DNA of 64,000 nucleotides from Thysanoteuthis rhombus (taxonomy: Eukaryota; Mollusca; Cephalopoda; Oegopsida; Thysanoteuthidae): positions 28,871,877 to 28,935,876 of the forward strand of contig OY735206.1 of NCBI GenBank assembly GCA_963457665.1. The letters run 5' to 3'. Shown piece by piece: positions 33,504-45,130 of this stretch. Position numbers and translations under genes: made by a program. The notes below the pieces were generated by a model that saw only the letters and a program-made list of their open reading frames with translations, searched no databases and was not told the origin of the DNA. Positions within the stretch are counted from its first letter, which is position 1; each line of letters opens with the position of its first letter.

Positions 33504-33570
<67 letters not shown>
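33415..33570. repeat. (TA)n / (CA)n microsatellite cluster
   Basis: TA tracts 33415-33450 and 33507-33570 separated by a CA/CATA stretch. Confidence 0.95.
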
Positions 33571-33576
<6 letters not shown>

Positions 33577-33705
33577 GTGGTACTTCGGTCTATTACAATG
33601 GTTAACCACTGTTTCATTATACAACATTATCAAAGTGTTTCAGGTTGCCTTCTATGTATTTATTATATATATTGACTCTAAATAAAGTATCGAACATTCT
33701 TGGAA
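33571..33705 (-). repeat. Rep-I: small (TA)n-flanked unit with hammerhead-like fold, copy 1
   Basis: The minus strand reads TTTGATAATG...GAAACAGTGGTTAACCATTG. The GAAAC is followed by a perfect-looking hairpin (CAGTGG-TTAA-CCATTG with one G-T pair). About 117 bp from the TA tract is TATCGAACATTCTTGGAATA, matched at 47339. Similar units follow the TA tracts at 47231, 47563 and 53770. Confidence 0.5.
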
Positions 33706-33753
33706 TAGAGAAATAACGGAAAATTACACATGATTTATGATATATACTTTTAT

Positions 33754-33823
<70 letters not shown>

Positions 33824-33825
33824 AT
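33754..33825. repeat. (TA)n-(TG)n-(TA)n microsatellite interrupting a Tc1-like element
   Basis: TA, then TG, then TA. Its right edge truncates the transposase fragment starting at about 33838. Confidence 0.95.
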
Positions 33826-33837
33826 AAGCGAATCTAT

Positions 33838-34420
33838 CTTTCCTCCACACACGGAGATCGAGGCGGTGGCCAAAAGAATTCAATTTTCCTTTTTGTCCGA
33901 CCAAAGAACGTTATTCCAAAAATAGTTGGGGCCGTCTGAATGCTTACAAGCAAACTTCATTTAAAAATCTCGGTGTCTTTTCTTTCAACAAAGGTACTTT
34001 CTGTGGGGTACGGAATCTTAAAACATACCTCTGCTGTTCATTACTTCGAGTAAGCAATGTTCCAGCTGCTCTGAAATCAGCTTGAATCTTCTTTCGAAGT
34101 AGCAGTGGATTCGCTTCCATTTTCTTCCGGACTTTCCGAGTTACACGTGAAGAAACTTTTCGTGGAGCGCTTGTTTCAGGAAGGTCTTTGGTGGTGCCAA
34201 ACTTCTACCACGTCAGAATAATCGATCCAGTGGTACTGACAGGGATGATTATCTTGGCAATAGCCCTGTAGCTCGCACCTTCATTATGTTGCTTAATTAC
34301 GTCATTCTTTTGTTCGGTTGAGAGCTCCTATACTTTATCCAAGACAGCCTCGTTTCAAAGTGAAATAATGAAAGACAACTGTGATGGCATTGTGCCCTTG
34401 TGGGGTATTTCTGGAACATT
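33838..34420 (-). pseudogene. Tc1-like transposase remnant, N-terminal half
   Basis: Minus strand: EQKNDVIKQHNEGASYRAIA (HTH region), IPVSTTGSIILTW, the GRPR-like TSAPRKVSSRVTRKVRKKM, LLLRKKIQADFRAAGTLL, and VLWSDKK where the family has WSDE (first catalytic Asp). Then KLNSFGHRLDLRVWRK matches the ELFG...VWRK block in another frame. Everything after the VWRKKxxAY position is lost into the microsatellite. In-frame stops and at least two shifts. A different lineage from the 4.7-kb element. Confidence 0.88.
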
Positions 34421-34554
34421 CCAAAAGTTTCTATGCAGGTTTCGAAAAGACTTAGTCCTGTATTCCGCCTTAAAAAACGTTATTGTAATAAATTTTCAAT
34501 AGTGTTACTTTTGGTTGCATTATATTCTGCATTATATGTTCGAAAATATCATTT

Positions 34555-35285
34555 TTTGTCCATCATCATCGTCATCATCATTAGTCTTTTATCGTCTGTC
34601 AGTTGACATAGACTTTCCACTGGATTTTTGAGAACTCTCTGCCATCGACGTCACGGCGCCAATACATTCTGAACTTGTTTAGTTTGTCCGTCCACCTTGT
34701 ATTCTGTCGGCCTCAGTTACGAATATGATCTCCAGGGATCCATGTTGTAAGTCATGATGTCCATCGATTGTCTGACACTCCTGCAACATTACCAGCCCAT
34801 CGCCATTTGAGACTTCTAATGGATTCTATTGTCTCAAACTCCTGTTTTCCCTGATATATTGCACTGTCTTGTGATCTCTCCAAGTGAGATTGAGCATGAT
34901 TCTTTCATGGGCACGTGGTATGGTTCTCAGTTTGTGATTCAGTCTTTTGATTAGGTCCCATGCTTCATATCCATAGATGACTATAGGGAAGATGAATTGG
35001 TTGTACAGCTTCGTTTGTTTGACTGATGGGATAATCTAGTTCTTGAAGGCTAGCCTTGCAGAAGATGTGCCATCTTAGACTGATTCTTTGCTTGATTTCT
35101 TCTTCTTTTGAGGATCCCATGGAGATTCATTTCTTAGGTGAATGTAGTGGTCTACTTTCTCCAGTTTTGCACTTTCGAATTCGATCATTGCATGTTTATT
35201 TTCGATGTGATTGTTGCACATGATGTTTGTTTTGCTGAAGTTCATGTGGAGGCCGGCCTTTTCTTAGTAATCATTAATTCTATAT
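34555..35285 (-). mobile_element. LINE copy (18.7-kb family), 3' half
   Basis: The minus strand ends in a GAT-rich tail (34561-34583). It covers the whole C-terminal region and stops at about 35285, just after the MNFSKTNIMCNN-type segment. It is 5'-truncated just before the FADD box, next to the (TA)n tract at 35321. Frames broken. Confidence 0.82.
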
Positions 35286-35314
35286 CAAAATACCTTACCT
35301 GTGTAAATTTAAGA

Positions 35315-35320
<6 letters not shown>

Positions 35321-35362
<42 letters not shown>
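35321..35362. repeat. (TA)n microsatellite
   Basis: Pure TA tract 36 bp beyond the truncated 5' end of the neighbouring LINE. Confidence 0.95.
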
Positions 35363-35364
<2 letters not shown>

Positions 35365-37669
35365 TAAATGGCAGTCATTTTAGCTTGCATGCCTCCCAGT
35401 GAGTGTCCCTGTGTTCTTTTATTGGAGCTAAATTCACAAGTGTGTACTCTTTTTAAAGATTTATTACCAAGGTGGTGATAACTAACGTGCCAGTCTGTGG
35501 TTCTGTCAAAAATAAAGCTGATTTCTTTTCAAGATATAACGCATGAAAGGAATTACACGTTTAAATGAAAACCCATTTAGTTCAGCCTCTTTGCTTATTT
35601 ATTTACGGTATAATTTATATCATTTGCAGTTTATTAGCAAAAGACTATCAAAAGTGAGCAAGTCAAAATCAGTTGGAAAACTTGCCTAAGGGTCTCTTCT
35701 CAATCACGCTGTTCATTTTGAGCGTAAACAAACCATTTTCCTGAGTCTCTTAATAACGCGTATCTAAAACACGTGGAGCATCACTTCGCGCCCAAGAGAT
35801 CTTATTTCCCTCGCTCGGAGCGCAAGAAGAACCCAATCTTTCGGCACCAGGAAGTCTACATCTCTTCCGGTAAGACTGGCAGTTCCTCCATTAATTTTGT
35901 TCCCAAATTGGGAGTCTCAGGTTCGAGGTAAGGAGTGGCCGGAAAAAATAAGATTACGAATTTCTGACAGTTTATTTGACCAAATCATTTATATTAACCG
36001 TCATTAAATTAGTTTTTTGTTGTTGCCAGCTGTCATTTCACCACACGTTTATGACAGAATTTAGAAGTACATAAAAGTTGTATAAGCCAAGTATACGTAC
36101 TCCTACTACCAGGCTTAGGTCTTCGTTTGGACGATAATACGAAATAGCAGAAATTTTTAATATGATAATAACATTATTCCACTAGTTTAACTCACAGGAA
36201 TCTTTTTGTCCATGGGCCAAGACCCAAAATTTCACTTTTTGGTACCACCCGAGGTGGCTAAGTTTAGTGATGATTTTTGTTATCTTCACTGTTGGGGATT
36301 AATCTGGTTTACCCAATGACAGGCGCCTGGAACAATGAAAATTCCTGTTCACTCGATAAATCCCCAAGTTCTCGATAAGTTTCCATAGAATCTCGTGGAA
36401 AGGTGGACAATACTCTATGGAAGAGGTTCTTGAATGTCCAATCGGTTTCGTTAGTTATCTCAAACTTCTACGGAATCGTACAACAGCGCCAGGACTAAAA
36501 AGTGGAAAAACAGGTTTCCTGCAAACAAATGAAATATTTGCTCGTTTGAAAGGCTATCATGCATTATTTTACCTCTGTTGGTGTAAAAACTACAATAGCA
36601 ACAAATAACTTTTGTATTGCTACCTTCCCTGGACCATGTTCAATTTATCCAACTTCTTTCACACAACTTATGCTAATGCATAAGCTTTTTTTTTTCATCA
36701 AAGTTCCAATCCCGAAAAATTACTGTGTTTGTAAGGTTCATTAACATGATACATTTCAGAAAAGAAAATACCTCTCTATTAGATCTGGCATGTTGTTGGA
36801 CAGTAAAAGCGAACAGAACTGTTTCAAGTTCTCTCTAAAACTCGTACCGTTACGAAAGGTGTGAACGTTCTCTTGCATTCGGAAATCGATGGTCTAATTT
36901 GCATTATTTACTGATCTGATGCTTGTGAAATGTAGTGAAAACAAAAAGAGAATCAATGAGCAGCATGCCCGTCCGTTTGTCAATTTTTAAGAATTAAAAA
37001 AAAGATACGTTGAAAGATGGGATTATAGGTGACGTTCTGACAGGGAATCGCGACACAAAAAATACGAAGAGGAAGGGAAGTTGGATAGATAATCAGGTTA
37101 ACGGTACGCAAAGGGTAGAAGTTGAAACATAAAGATATTCGCTATAGGAAGACATCTGAACTTGTCCATTAAGAAAAAAAACAGAAGCTATGAAGTAAAA
37201 TTAGGTTGAATTGAATTCGCTATTCGTAAGTATCTTTGAGCGGAAGATTATTATTAGTGCAGGAGATGCTCGCTTCAAGCAACTCTCATGAGTTTTTATA
37301 AGACAATACGGTGCTGTAGATATTGATACCTAGGTACACCGTTAGTAAACCAACTGGTATTTTCTACTTGTACAACGTAGCTCTTACTCAGTACAGGTTC
37401 ACTATCTCGTATCCCGAATTCAGTAACAAAAAAGAAGCTACAAAAACGTTTTTCCTCTACACGTGAAAGCTCTTGTTTGGCCCCGTTTTTTTTTTTGTTT
37501 TTTTTTTTTTTTTGACGGTAAACACAAAACAACCTACGCTCAACTCATGCCACGGAAGATAAAAATTACAATAATAAACTTAATGTACCATTTCTATTAT
37601 TTTATCATTCATGTAAAGAGTCCCTAGTGGCAACAACTAATATATCAGCTGTACATTGTTGATACAAAC
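35363..37669. other. Unassigned
   Basis: No motif-bearing ORF or known repeat seen. Homopolymer T runs at about 37487-37515. Confidence 0.4.
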
Positions 37670-38060
37670 CTGTAGAGCAAGGGTCGGGGAAATTTTCTGG
37701 GTATTACCCAAAATCTATTTGTGTTAAATGATATTATCCCCCAGACTTCAAAGAAAACAAAAACAAGTTAATTGCTCTTAAAATGAAGAAATGTTCTCAC
37801 ACGTTCGAGAATTATCAAAAGAGTTAAAATGCCACCTGTGTTGCCAACAAAAAAAATTTTTCGTGCTAAATTGACCTCGAAAAAGCGTCAACAAACGTCA
37901 AAACGAGCCCCCCAAAAAACAGTAAGGCTTTTTATGGCCATTTTATAGCTAGATATAGCTATATTGTTCCTAAAAATTGAAAAATGGCTGAAATGGTGCT
38001 AGAAATTAGCTAAAAATAGCGCTGCCGCCACAAAAACGCTTTGAGCGCTAAATTGAGCGC
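37670..38060. other. Possible hAT-like end and palindromic stretch
   Basis: CAAGGGTCGGGGAAATTTTC at 37679 resembles a hAT-type MITE end, but no partner end is found. At 37948-37964 TAGCTAGATATAGCTA is self-complementary, and GAGCGCTAAATTGAGCGC lies near 38042. Confidence 0.35.
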
Positions 38061-38159
38061 AACAGTGAAAGTCACTCATTAGTGAGAAAAAAAAAGACTG
38101 ATCAACTTGGGCATTTTATTCAAAGCATCACTAATTCTATGTTTAAGAAATATTTGACA

Positions 38160-38265
38160 GTGATGCCCTTGGGAAAGGCATGAATACATGTCTCCCCATT
38201 TGCAAGCTATTGGTTAATAGTACGGCAGACTGGGCTCTCTAGTCATACTTCGCAACTATTCTAGG
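38160..38265 (-). repeat. Rep-E SINE-like repeat, minus copy
   Basis: The minus strand reads CAAATGGGGAGACATGTATT and CATGCCTTTCCCAAGGGCAT, as in 30755-30800. Confidence 0.55.
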
Positions 38266-39164
38266 AGACGGACAACTCTGATTCCATACCTGCCGGGAGA
38301 GGGATAGATTCCGTCAGGCTATCTTGCCCTAGAAACACTTATGTTGAAATCATCTGCAGTACTTCCAAAGACCTTGCACTGATTTATGCGTTAGGTAGAG
38401 GTGAAGTAAAATTAAATAAAGAATATTGAGAACACAAATTTGTACTTACTCTGATGCTGTCCTGTTACTAAATTTGCCGCTATACCAAATTCATGGCTCA
38501 CCTACTGAGAAACAAATTCACTGTCAATGATTTGCATAACAGGTACGCTAGTAGCGACCTGAAGAGCAACCATTTCAATAAACACATTTAACATATCTGT
38601 CCATCTTGCAAGAACGTGGGAAAAGTTGCCTCAATTCTTGTATCTTCTTTGTTTAAATAACTTTAATTTTGAACTTTCCCTTTGCTTAGAAATGCTGTTG
38701 AGAGACAATTGTCCGAAAAAAATACATGAAATATTCGTATCTCGCATAAATGAATCATTGTCACCTGCGTTTGTACCAGAGCTAATAATCTTGGAAAATA
38801 TCTAAAATCATCTGGAATAAACAGATCTTTTTTATCGATAATCATCTAAAAAAAAATATCCGCACAAGATTCAGGTATTACTGGTTTAAAAATGACCATA
38901 GAGAACCCCCAAAAGTGTTTTTAACGCGGCTCTGCTCTATCAATTGAGCTAGCAGGCCTTCCAGTAAGGAGAGATTCGAAATAGCAGACCTAAACCAGCC
39001 ATGTCTCTGCTCTTTGATAGTGGGAATACATAAATATATATGTGCCTATTTCGCCAACAGTATGTATATATCGTTGAATTGAACAGTTTATGTCCAACAG
39101 AACGTGATAATTGAAAGGACATTCTGTCGGACATGAACTGATCTAATGATACATACAAGGTTTC
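38266..39164. other. Unassigned; isolated tRNA-like A-box at 38938
   Basis: The minus strand near 38934-38960 reads GCTAGCTCAATTGATAGAGC, an excellent A-box-like motif, but no B-box follows at tRNA spacing. Confidence 0.4.
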
Positions 39165-39330
39165 TCAACCTTTTTTCCCCTATTGTCCCCTTTTGATTAT
39201 CTTTTAAAGCAATTACCTAGTTTTGGTAACTTTGAAGCAACGTCCACCAAATTCTTAATAAAACTGAAATTACGTTGTTTACTCAATGAGACCTATGAGC
39301 TTGGTATTATACTGCAAGATTTGAGTAGTT
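39165..39330 (+). mobile_element. hAT-like MITE fragment
   Basis: GGTTTCTCAACCTTTTTTCC at about 39160 resembles a hAT MITE end (GGTTCTCAACC). The opposite end is not found, so it is a solo or truncated end. Confidence 0.4.
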
Positions 39331-39358
39331 GAATAGATATTTGTGAGTTTTAATCATG

Positions 39359-39360
39359 TG

Positions 39361-39415
<55 letters not shown>

Positions 39416-39423
39416 CCCCCCCC

Positions 39424-39482
<59 letters not shown>
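39359..39482. repeat. (TATC)n-C9-(CT)n-(TA)n compound microsatellite
   Basis: About 13 TATC units (39359-39411), a C run, CT repeats and then a TA tract to 39482. Confidence 0.95.
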
Positions 39483-39484
<2 letters not shown>

Positions 39485-39890
39485 TATATGTAACTATTTA
39501 GGTGTATCTGACTGAGACAGATCCAGTCATTCCAGCTCTCTCGAATGTATATTCACATTCATCAATATTTTCCTCTTGTATTTTTCACTGACAACAAGAA
39601 AAAATCCATTTGTATTTGACAAACAATTGCCCCTGGCTCAAATTCCACTCCTTTGGGGGTGAAATTGCTCCCATTAAGAGTGACTGCACCAGAATCATTG
39701 TTCGCAATCTTAAAGAGCGTAGGCCGGGTACAATTAAGGATAGAATAGGTCAAAATCTAGGCTAACTCAGCTCCACCGGTGGGTGGGGTCAAAATCTCCA
39801 GGAAATCAGGGATAGGCATTCCCGATGTAGGTGTATATTCCAACTTACTAATACCAGGCAAGGTGAAAGAAATTCGCCCACTCTTAGAGC
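39483..39890. other. Unassigned
   Basis: Nothing recognised. Short overlapping ORFs on both strands lack motifs. Confidence 0.35.
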
Positions 39891-39975
39891 GACCGTTCTC
39901 AAACTGTGTGGCGCAGTACAATAGTGTACCGCAACCACCTCTCACAACTAGTGTGCCGCGTAATTATTTTGACAA
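39891..39975 (+). mobile_element. hAT-like MITE fragment
   Basis: CGTTCTCAAACTGTGTGGCG and GTGTGCCGCGTAATTATTTT are typical of hAT MITE ends of the CAGTGGTTCTCAAACTGTGG type. A related GTGTGCCG pair lies at about 41208 and 41230. Diverged and lacking clear termini. Confidence 0.45.
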
Positions 39976-40939
39976 ATACACAAACACGTATTTAGAGCTT
40001 AGTACATGTCCAGTACGGGTAATTTGTTTGCCCCCCCCCCCTCTGTAACTGAGTTGCTAGTCTAGTTGCTTTGTTATTAGATTCTATGAGATTTTTAATT
40101 TTTCAGTGACAGATGAAAGGAAAAAGGGGTGATGATTACATCTATCAGTATTCTTCTAAATACTTCCTCCGCTGTGTATGCAGAATGTGTAACCCTATGA
40201 CAAATGTTCCTCCACAGGGTACAATATTTTATAATGTTGTCAAGCTCATTAGTGCAGTCCACGATATTTTGTCGTCAAACACGCACTACTTGGGCCCCTC
40301 TCTTCCTCTTTTACCCTGAACTTTTCCTTCTACACATACTTTTGCTAGTCTGTTTGGTCTGTGTTCGATACGTCTAAAATGTTACAGGGCGTTGGGTTGT
40401 GAGTTTTCTGAAATGACTAATATCGATTTTGTCCGGCATTGAATGAGAGGTCATGAAATCCATGACGTGATTTTGAAATACTTCAAGAATTTGAAGAGAT
40501 TTTTCCATCCCCGTGCTCTCTTGGCTAAGATCAAAGTGTAGTATACTCGTGGAGCAGCCCGGGCAGTAAAGTACAACAGGCATTATATATGCTTTAAATA
40601 CCTTTATTTCTACTTACATCAGTATTCTTTCGGAGGTTACGAGTATTTTATTTTTTATTAAGAGCGTCCCAGCCTGGACCGATTCCGTGTTTGATAGTAG
40701 CAGAATCATCTACATCGTAGGGGAGGCGATATCCTGAATAATTAAATGCTTGGACTTGTTTTACTTTTTCTCGATCAAAATTCAGAGGTTTGAGATTGTC
40801 ATTTGCTGGGATACAATCTGTTTTATCAGTCTTTATTGATAGTGCTATTTCTTTGATATTTTTCGCGAGAGTATCAATAAAAGATTGAAAGAGTTCAGCG
40901 TCAACAGCAAGCCGATATAAAAGTTTCCATCATTGACCT
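39976..40939. other. Unassigned
   Basis: A C run at 40031-40041. Nothing else recognised. Confidence 0.35.
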
Positions 40940-41165
40940 ATCAAAAGTAGCCGCCTTTTAGCGTCCGTTGTTGGGGATGGACCTTCCCCAAAATTCGCCA
41001 GACTTCTTTAATGTGGGTCTCACGGAGCCGGTATTTACTGAACTTGTCTAGTTTGTCAAACCATCTTATTTTCTGTCGGTCACAGTTTCGCATATGATCT
41101 CTAAGGACCCAGGTTGTGAATCGTGATTCAAGTGGTTGTCAGACATTCTTGCAACAGTCATTGAC
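40940..41165 (-). mobile_element. LINE 3'-end fragment (18.7-kb family)
   Basis: The plus strand begins TTTTAGCGTCCGTTGTTGGG (3' end of the element) and runs through the R-Q-W-R-D-like region to CTTGCAACA at about 41155. Only about 225 bp remain. The (GAT)n tail is missing. Confidence 0.75.
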
Positions 41166-41779
41166 TACTGATGGTTTTGTCCAAGTCATTTTTACGGTTG
41201 GTGTGCCGCTTACACCAAATATATTTCTCAGTGTGCCGTCATATAATGAAGTATTCGAAGCATTGGCTTAGGGTCACAAGAGTTTATAACCTTTGCGATT
41301 GACTGAGAAAAACTCTTCTCAGTTGCCTCTTATCTACAGTTGTCACTATTATCATTATGACAAAATACCGCCCTAAAGGGCGGAATAAAAGATTTAGAAA
41401 GACAGAATTAAATTGTTTTTAAAAATTGATTCAATACCAATTTTACTTTGCATCGGTAAAAAAAGTTGCCAACATCTCTAGTAAGAAAAAGGTGTTTGAC
41501 TGAAGTGAGAAAAGGGGGTGGAAAAGTACAAAATGGGATAAATATCTTTTTTAAATCCTAGGGCAATTTTGCAAAAAGAGTACGGGGGCAAATGTAAATA
41601 AAGAAGGAACCGGCGTTAAAAATTGAGAATGATTTAAAGAAAAACGGGGATCAATATGAAAGGGAGATCCTGTTGAGAAGGGTGGTTTCGGAGGAAGGGT
41701 AATGTTTAAAACGTTGGTATAATGTTCAAATGAGACCATGTTTGAAAAAGATGAGAAAGGGAAGGGTTGATATTAAAAA
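41166..41779. other. Unassigned, partly purine-rich
   Basis: 41190-41275 contains MITE-like GTGTGCCG motifs. 41490-41720 is G/A-rich and resembles diverged flank of the following minisatellite. Confidence 0.35.
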
Positions 41780-42330
41780 AGGAAGGTTTCCTTCGATCCA
41801 GACCCCTACCAGGGAAAAAAGTTCCCTTCGATTATGACTATTTGGAATAAACACTAATTCCTTTCCAATGCCAATCACTAAAGGTGAAAAACGGCGATTT
41901 TGATCCCCGAAAGTGGAACATATTTTCTCTTCAATTTCGACCCCTGAGAGTGAAAAAAATTCCTCCTCTATTTTGACTCCTAAAATTGAATATAAACGTT
42001 CCCATTCAATTTTGACTCCTAAAAATGAAGAGAGAGTTTTTATTCTCGATTTTGACCCCATAAAATTTAAAATTAAAGTTCTCCTTGCCCTCAAATTGAA
42101 AGGAAAAACCCTTTTGTTTCAGACGTGTAAAAGTGATAAATATCTCCACCCACGATTCAGAGCCCTACAAGAAAAAGATCCTCTCGATTCTGTCTAAAAA
42201 ATGAAAGAGAATACACCCATATTTTGACCCTTAAAAGTGAAAAATGAAAGTTCTCTAACGATGTTTACTCCTAAACCGGAAAAATAGAAGTTCCCTCTTT
42301 ATAATCCAAATAATCCTTGATCCTCAAATT
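41780..42330. repeat. Minisatellite, unit about 39 bp
   Basis: Repeated TTTTGACYCCTAAAARTGAA...GTTCYC units, the clearest at 41930-42060 (about 36, 39 and 40 bp long). Because 39 is divisible by three, a 122-codon minus frame (41726-42094) stays open and reads as LGVKIE-type repeats. No sign that it is translated. Similar material is at 52840-53170 and briefly at 48920. Confidence 0.8.
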
Positions 42331-42959
42331 TTGTGTTTGGGAAAATTGTGCTTTAATCGTACTTCATCAAAAGATGCACTATTTAAAGTATTCATATTCA
42401 ACCGATAAACATACCTTCATGAAGTATGTAAAAAAGAGTTTTAAAAAACGCAACTTAACGTCAAGTTTTGATTTCGAGAATTGATTTGAAGAAAAATAAA
42501 TAGATATATCCTTTTATTTCGTCATTACAAAATAATATATTATTTTAACAAGGTGAATTATCATGTAAACAGATACCCCTGAATTTACAATCCCCTCCAA
42601 AAAACATATTTTGAGGGTAGTTTTTCAAAAACTAATTTGCTAAAAAAAATATTGCCTTGGAAATAAATCCGTAAACTTTCATGGGTTTATGTCAAATAAT
42701 TTGGGCAGTAGACGTATACAAACGGACGGAATTTTTTTTTTTTGCGAAGTATAATCAGGTGAAGCATTTCTCAGTTTAGTAGTTCGAAAGTAGTTGGAGT
42801 TTAGAAAAATTTCGTATCATTTTTTACCTGTGGGGATATAGATCATATCGGAAATTTCCATAATTTTATGAAAAAAAATCATGAAAGGGGTCTTGTTTTT
42901 CTTCCTTTTATTATTATTATTGAATTTTCACACCATTTGCTCGGTGGGCGTCGCTGAAT
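42331..42959. other. Unassigned
   Basis: AT-rich; nothing recognised. Confidence 0.4.
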
Positions 42960-43180
42960 ACTGAGTGACTGCAAGTCTCCATCCCCCGTATCAACACTCT
43001 CACAGTCCACAGCAGTGTTGTGGTTTGCAGTCCCCCATAAAATGCCTAGTGATCACCGTTGGAGTTCAAGTGACGCTGCCTTCTTGGGTCTCCAGCACTC
43101 CTCTCAGATTTACCTTAGATATCACAGCAGCTCTGTGGTTCGTTCTGTTCACTTACACATGCCTTTTTCATCCAAGCTTA

Positions 43181-43500
43181 CTAGCCGTTGATAACAACTG
43201 GAGGTTGTAATTTTCCAATACTCTCCACGGTATTTTTTGCAAACCTTAATAGTGATGTGATCTGTGATGTCTCAATCCTTCGTCTTATCTCCAGCTTCAC
43301 TAATCCTGTTTTCAATGTCCTTTGCACAGTTCTTACTGTATCTACTATTATTGGTACTACCCTGGCTTTCATGCTCCACACTTTCCTCCAGCTCTCTTGC
43401 CAAAACTTGGTAATGCCCTTGTTTTCATTTTCTTTCACATTCACTCTGTGATCCGGAGACACAGGCACGTCTATTATTTGGCCGGTTCTCTTACCCTTGT
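43181..43500 (-). pseudogene. RLE LINE endonuclease domain
   Basis: On the minus strand a Gly-Lys-Arg-rich lead (DKGKRTGQ) is followed by the PD-type site: the D of IIDVPVSPD and the K of VKEN are candidate metal-site residues. A helix-strand block (WSMKARVVPIIVDTVRTVQ) follows. Open for about 95 codons to a stop at 43181. The plus-strand relative is at 9155. Confidence 0.78.
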
Positions 43501-43701
43501 CTGCGACTATCAGGCCTGGTCATCTAGCTTGGATGGGGGGTCGGTTTCTGGCACAGTTTTCGGTCTGTACTCCTATCATCTATTTCCATGACCGAATCTC
43601 ATTTTTTGCATTGTTCTCTATGGATAACATTTGCTACATTGTTCCACCTGCTTTTTTGTACACGTTTTAGGCTACTTTACTATATTGACTGATTATGTGG
43701 T

Positions 43702-43986
43702 TTACAGTGTCATCTCCTTCTCTGCATATACGAAATTTATTGTTTGTCTTGGTTCTGTTGATCTTTGCCTTGGCGTAGTTTGTCCCAATGCGCTTGTTTG
43801 AGCTGTCATTCTATTTCTCTCTTCAAGTTTCCTTAGCAAAATCATATCCATGATCTTTTGAATTCCTTGTGCATTTTTTTCGGTTGCAATTTTTCTCACC
43901 TTGTCTTCTTCGCTGCTTCCTCTTTTTACCCTTTTGTCATTTGCTGCACTGTTTCGAGCGCTTTGCATAATATTTTGTTTGAGCAT
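43702..43986 (-). pseudogene. RLE LINE connector between RT and zinc knuckle
   Basis: A polar 94-residue open stretch including LRKLEERNRMTAQTSALGQ. In the family this region leads to a CxxC...HxxxxC knuckle just after TNNKFRICREGDD; that knuckle is visible in the next frame with its second Cys changed. Confidence 0.6.
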
Positions 43987-44370
43987 AAATTGCTGATAAG
44001 TCTTTACTCTTCAACTATAGTCTATCTGTGAAATCTCTGAGCTGTATATCGTTGTGCATCGCCATAAGACTCCTTGTACACCGGTCCAACGATGAAGTTC
44101 ATCTTTTGTCCATCTAAGAAAAGGACCTGTATCTTACTATTAATGCTATCCTTTTATCAAATTTTGAATATTATCTTAAGCCTCTAATATGTTTGGGTTT
44201 TTTCAATCATCCTAAGGTATTCCTTTTCTTTATTTTCTGATTCATTTATTTCTGTTTTATGGGATCAAACTTGGGAACTCGTGGGTATCTAAATCGATCC
44301 TGTGTAGTTAATGCTCTGATTTTTCATTAGCGCTCATTGGTACTCCATCCCAAAGTAATCAGTTGATTTT

Positions 44371-44562
44371 TTAACATTGTTGACCAATATTTTGAGTCCT
44401 CCCCATGGTCTTCCCGAATAGCTTTATGTCATCCATGTACATGAGGTGGTTGACTATTCCTTTGGTCTCGGACAAAATGGTATCCTTTGCTGTTTTTCTT
44501 TGTTTAGTGGTATCACTGTCAGTACAAAAAAGTGGGGATAGAGAGACCCCCTGATAAATCAT
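44371..44562 (-). pseudogene. RLE LINE reverse transcriptase palm fragment
   Basis: GVSLSPLFC (RT box with G(I/V)xQGDxLSPLLFC in the family; QGD has become QGV), then NHLMYMDDIKLFGKT with an intact YMDD catalytic pair. Upstream and downstream blocks are in other frames. Confidence 0.8.
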
Positions 44563-45130
44563 CCCTCTTTATACTTACATCTGAGATTTTTTTCAGCAGC
44601 TGTTTAGTCTACTTTCCCATTTTACATTCAAAGTTGGCTATGAATCTCACCACTCTTTTGCTGATTCTAGATATCGTTATCTTTTATTTGGTCAATACAT
44701 CCCATCGCAATAGTTTTCTTCTTTTCCTTACTTCTTTTAGAATCATCTGGCCAGTGTGGAGCAAGTCATTAGCCCCTTTTGATCCTTTCGTACATGTTTT
44801 CTAAGAGTCCTCTTCTCTCCTTATATATATATATATATATATATATTCTCTCTACTATATGCCTATTACAATTTTTCACATTATTTGTAGACACATAATT
44901 GGTCTACAGTTACTCACCTGATCCTCATTTTCAGTGTTCTTTTGGATTAGGTGGTTGACTTGGATGACAAAATCTCAGAGTAACTTGTGGCTTTTGCTTT
45001 CCAGCACAGTTTCCGGTTTGTGCTTGTACCATTCTTATATAAGGTCGAACCCTATTCGTTTTTTATTCAGTATCCTTCAAGGTTTGCTCCTTTTGCTAGT
45101 TTCCTTTGTTGTATTTCTTTTTCTTTCCTA

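Larger units (their letters stand above)
42960..45130 (-). mobile_element. RLE-type LINE (R4/NeSL/Dong-like), long degenerate copy
   Basis: Read right to left: a region corresponding to early RT (about 45130-44570), the RT palm HLMYMDDIKLF at about 44420-44460 within the open frame 44371-44562, a zinc-knuckle segment (CREGDDTVNHIISQ) near 43680-43730, and the restriction-like endonuclease block IIDVPVSPDHRVNVKEN...ARVVPIIVDTVRTV at 43181-43500. A (TA)n tract at 44823-44846 interrupts it. The 3' region extends to about 42960. Many frame breaks; 5' end not defined. Confidence 0.8.

Noticed and set aside
39359..39411. CRISPR-like regular repeats
   Set aside because: Simple (TATC)n microsatellite without spacers; no cas-like gene anywhere.
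41726..42094. 122-codon repeat protein
   Set aside because: Explained by the 39-bp minisatellite, whose period keeps any stop-free unit open.
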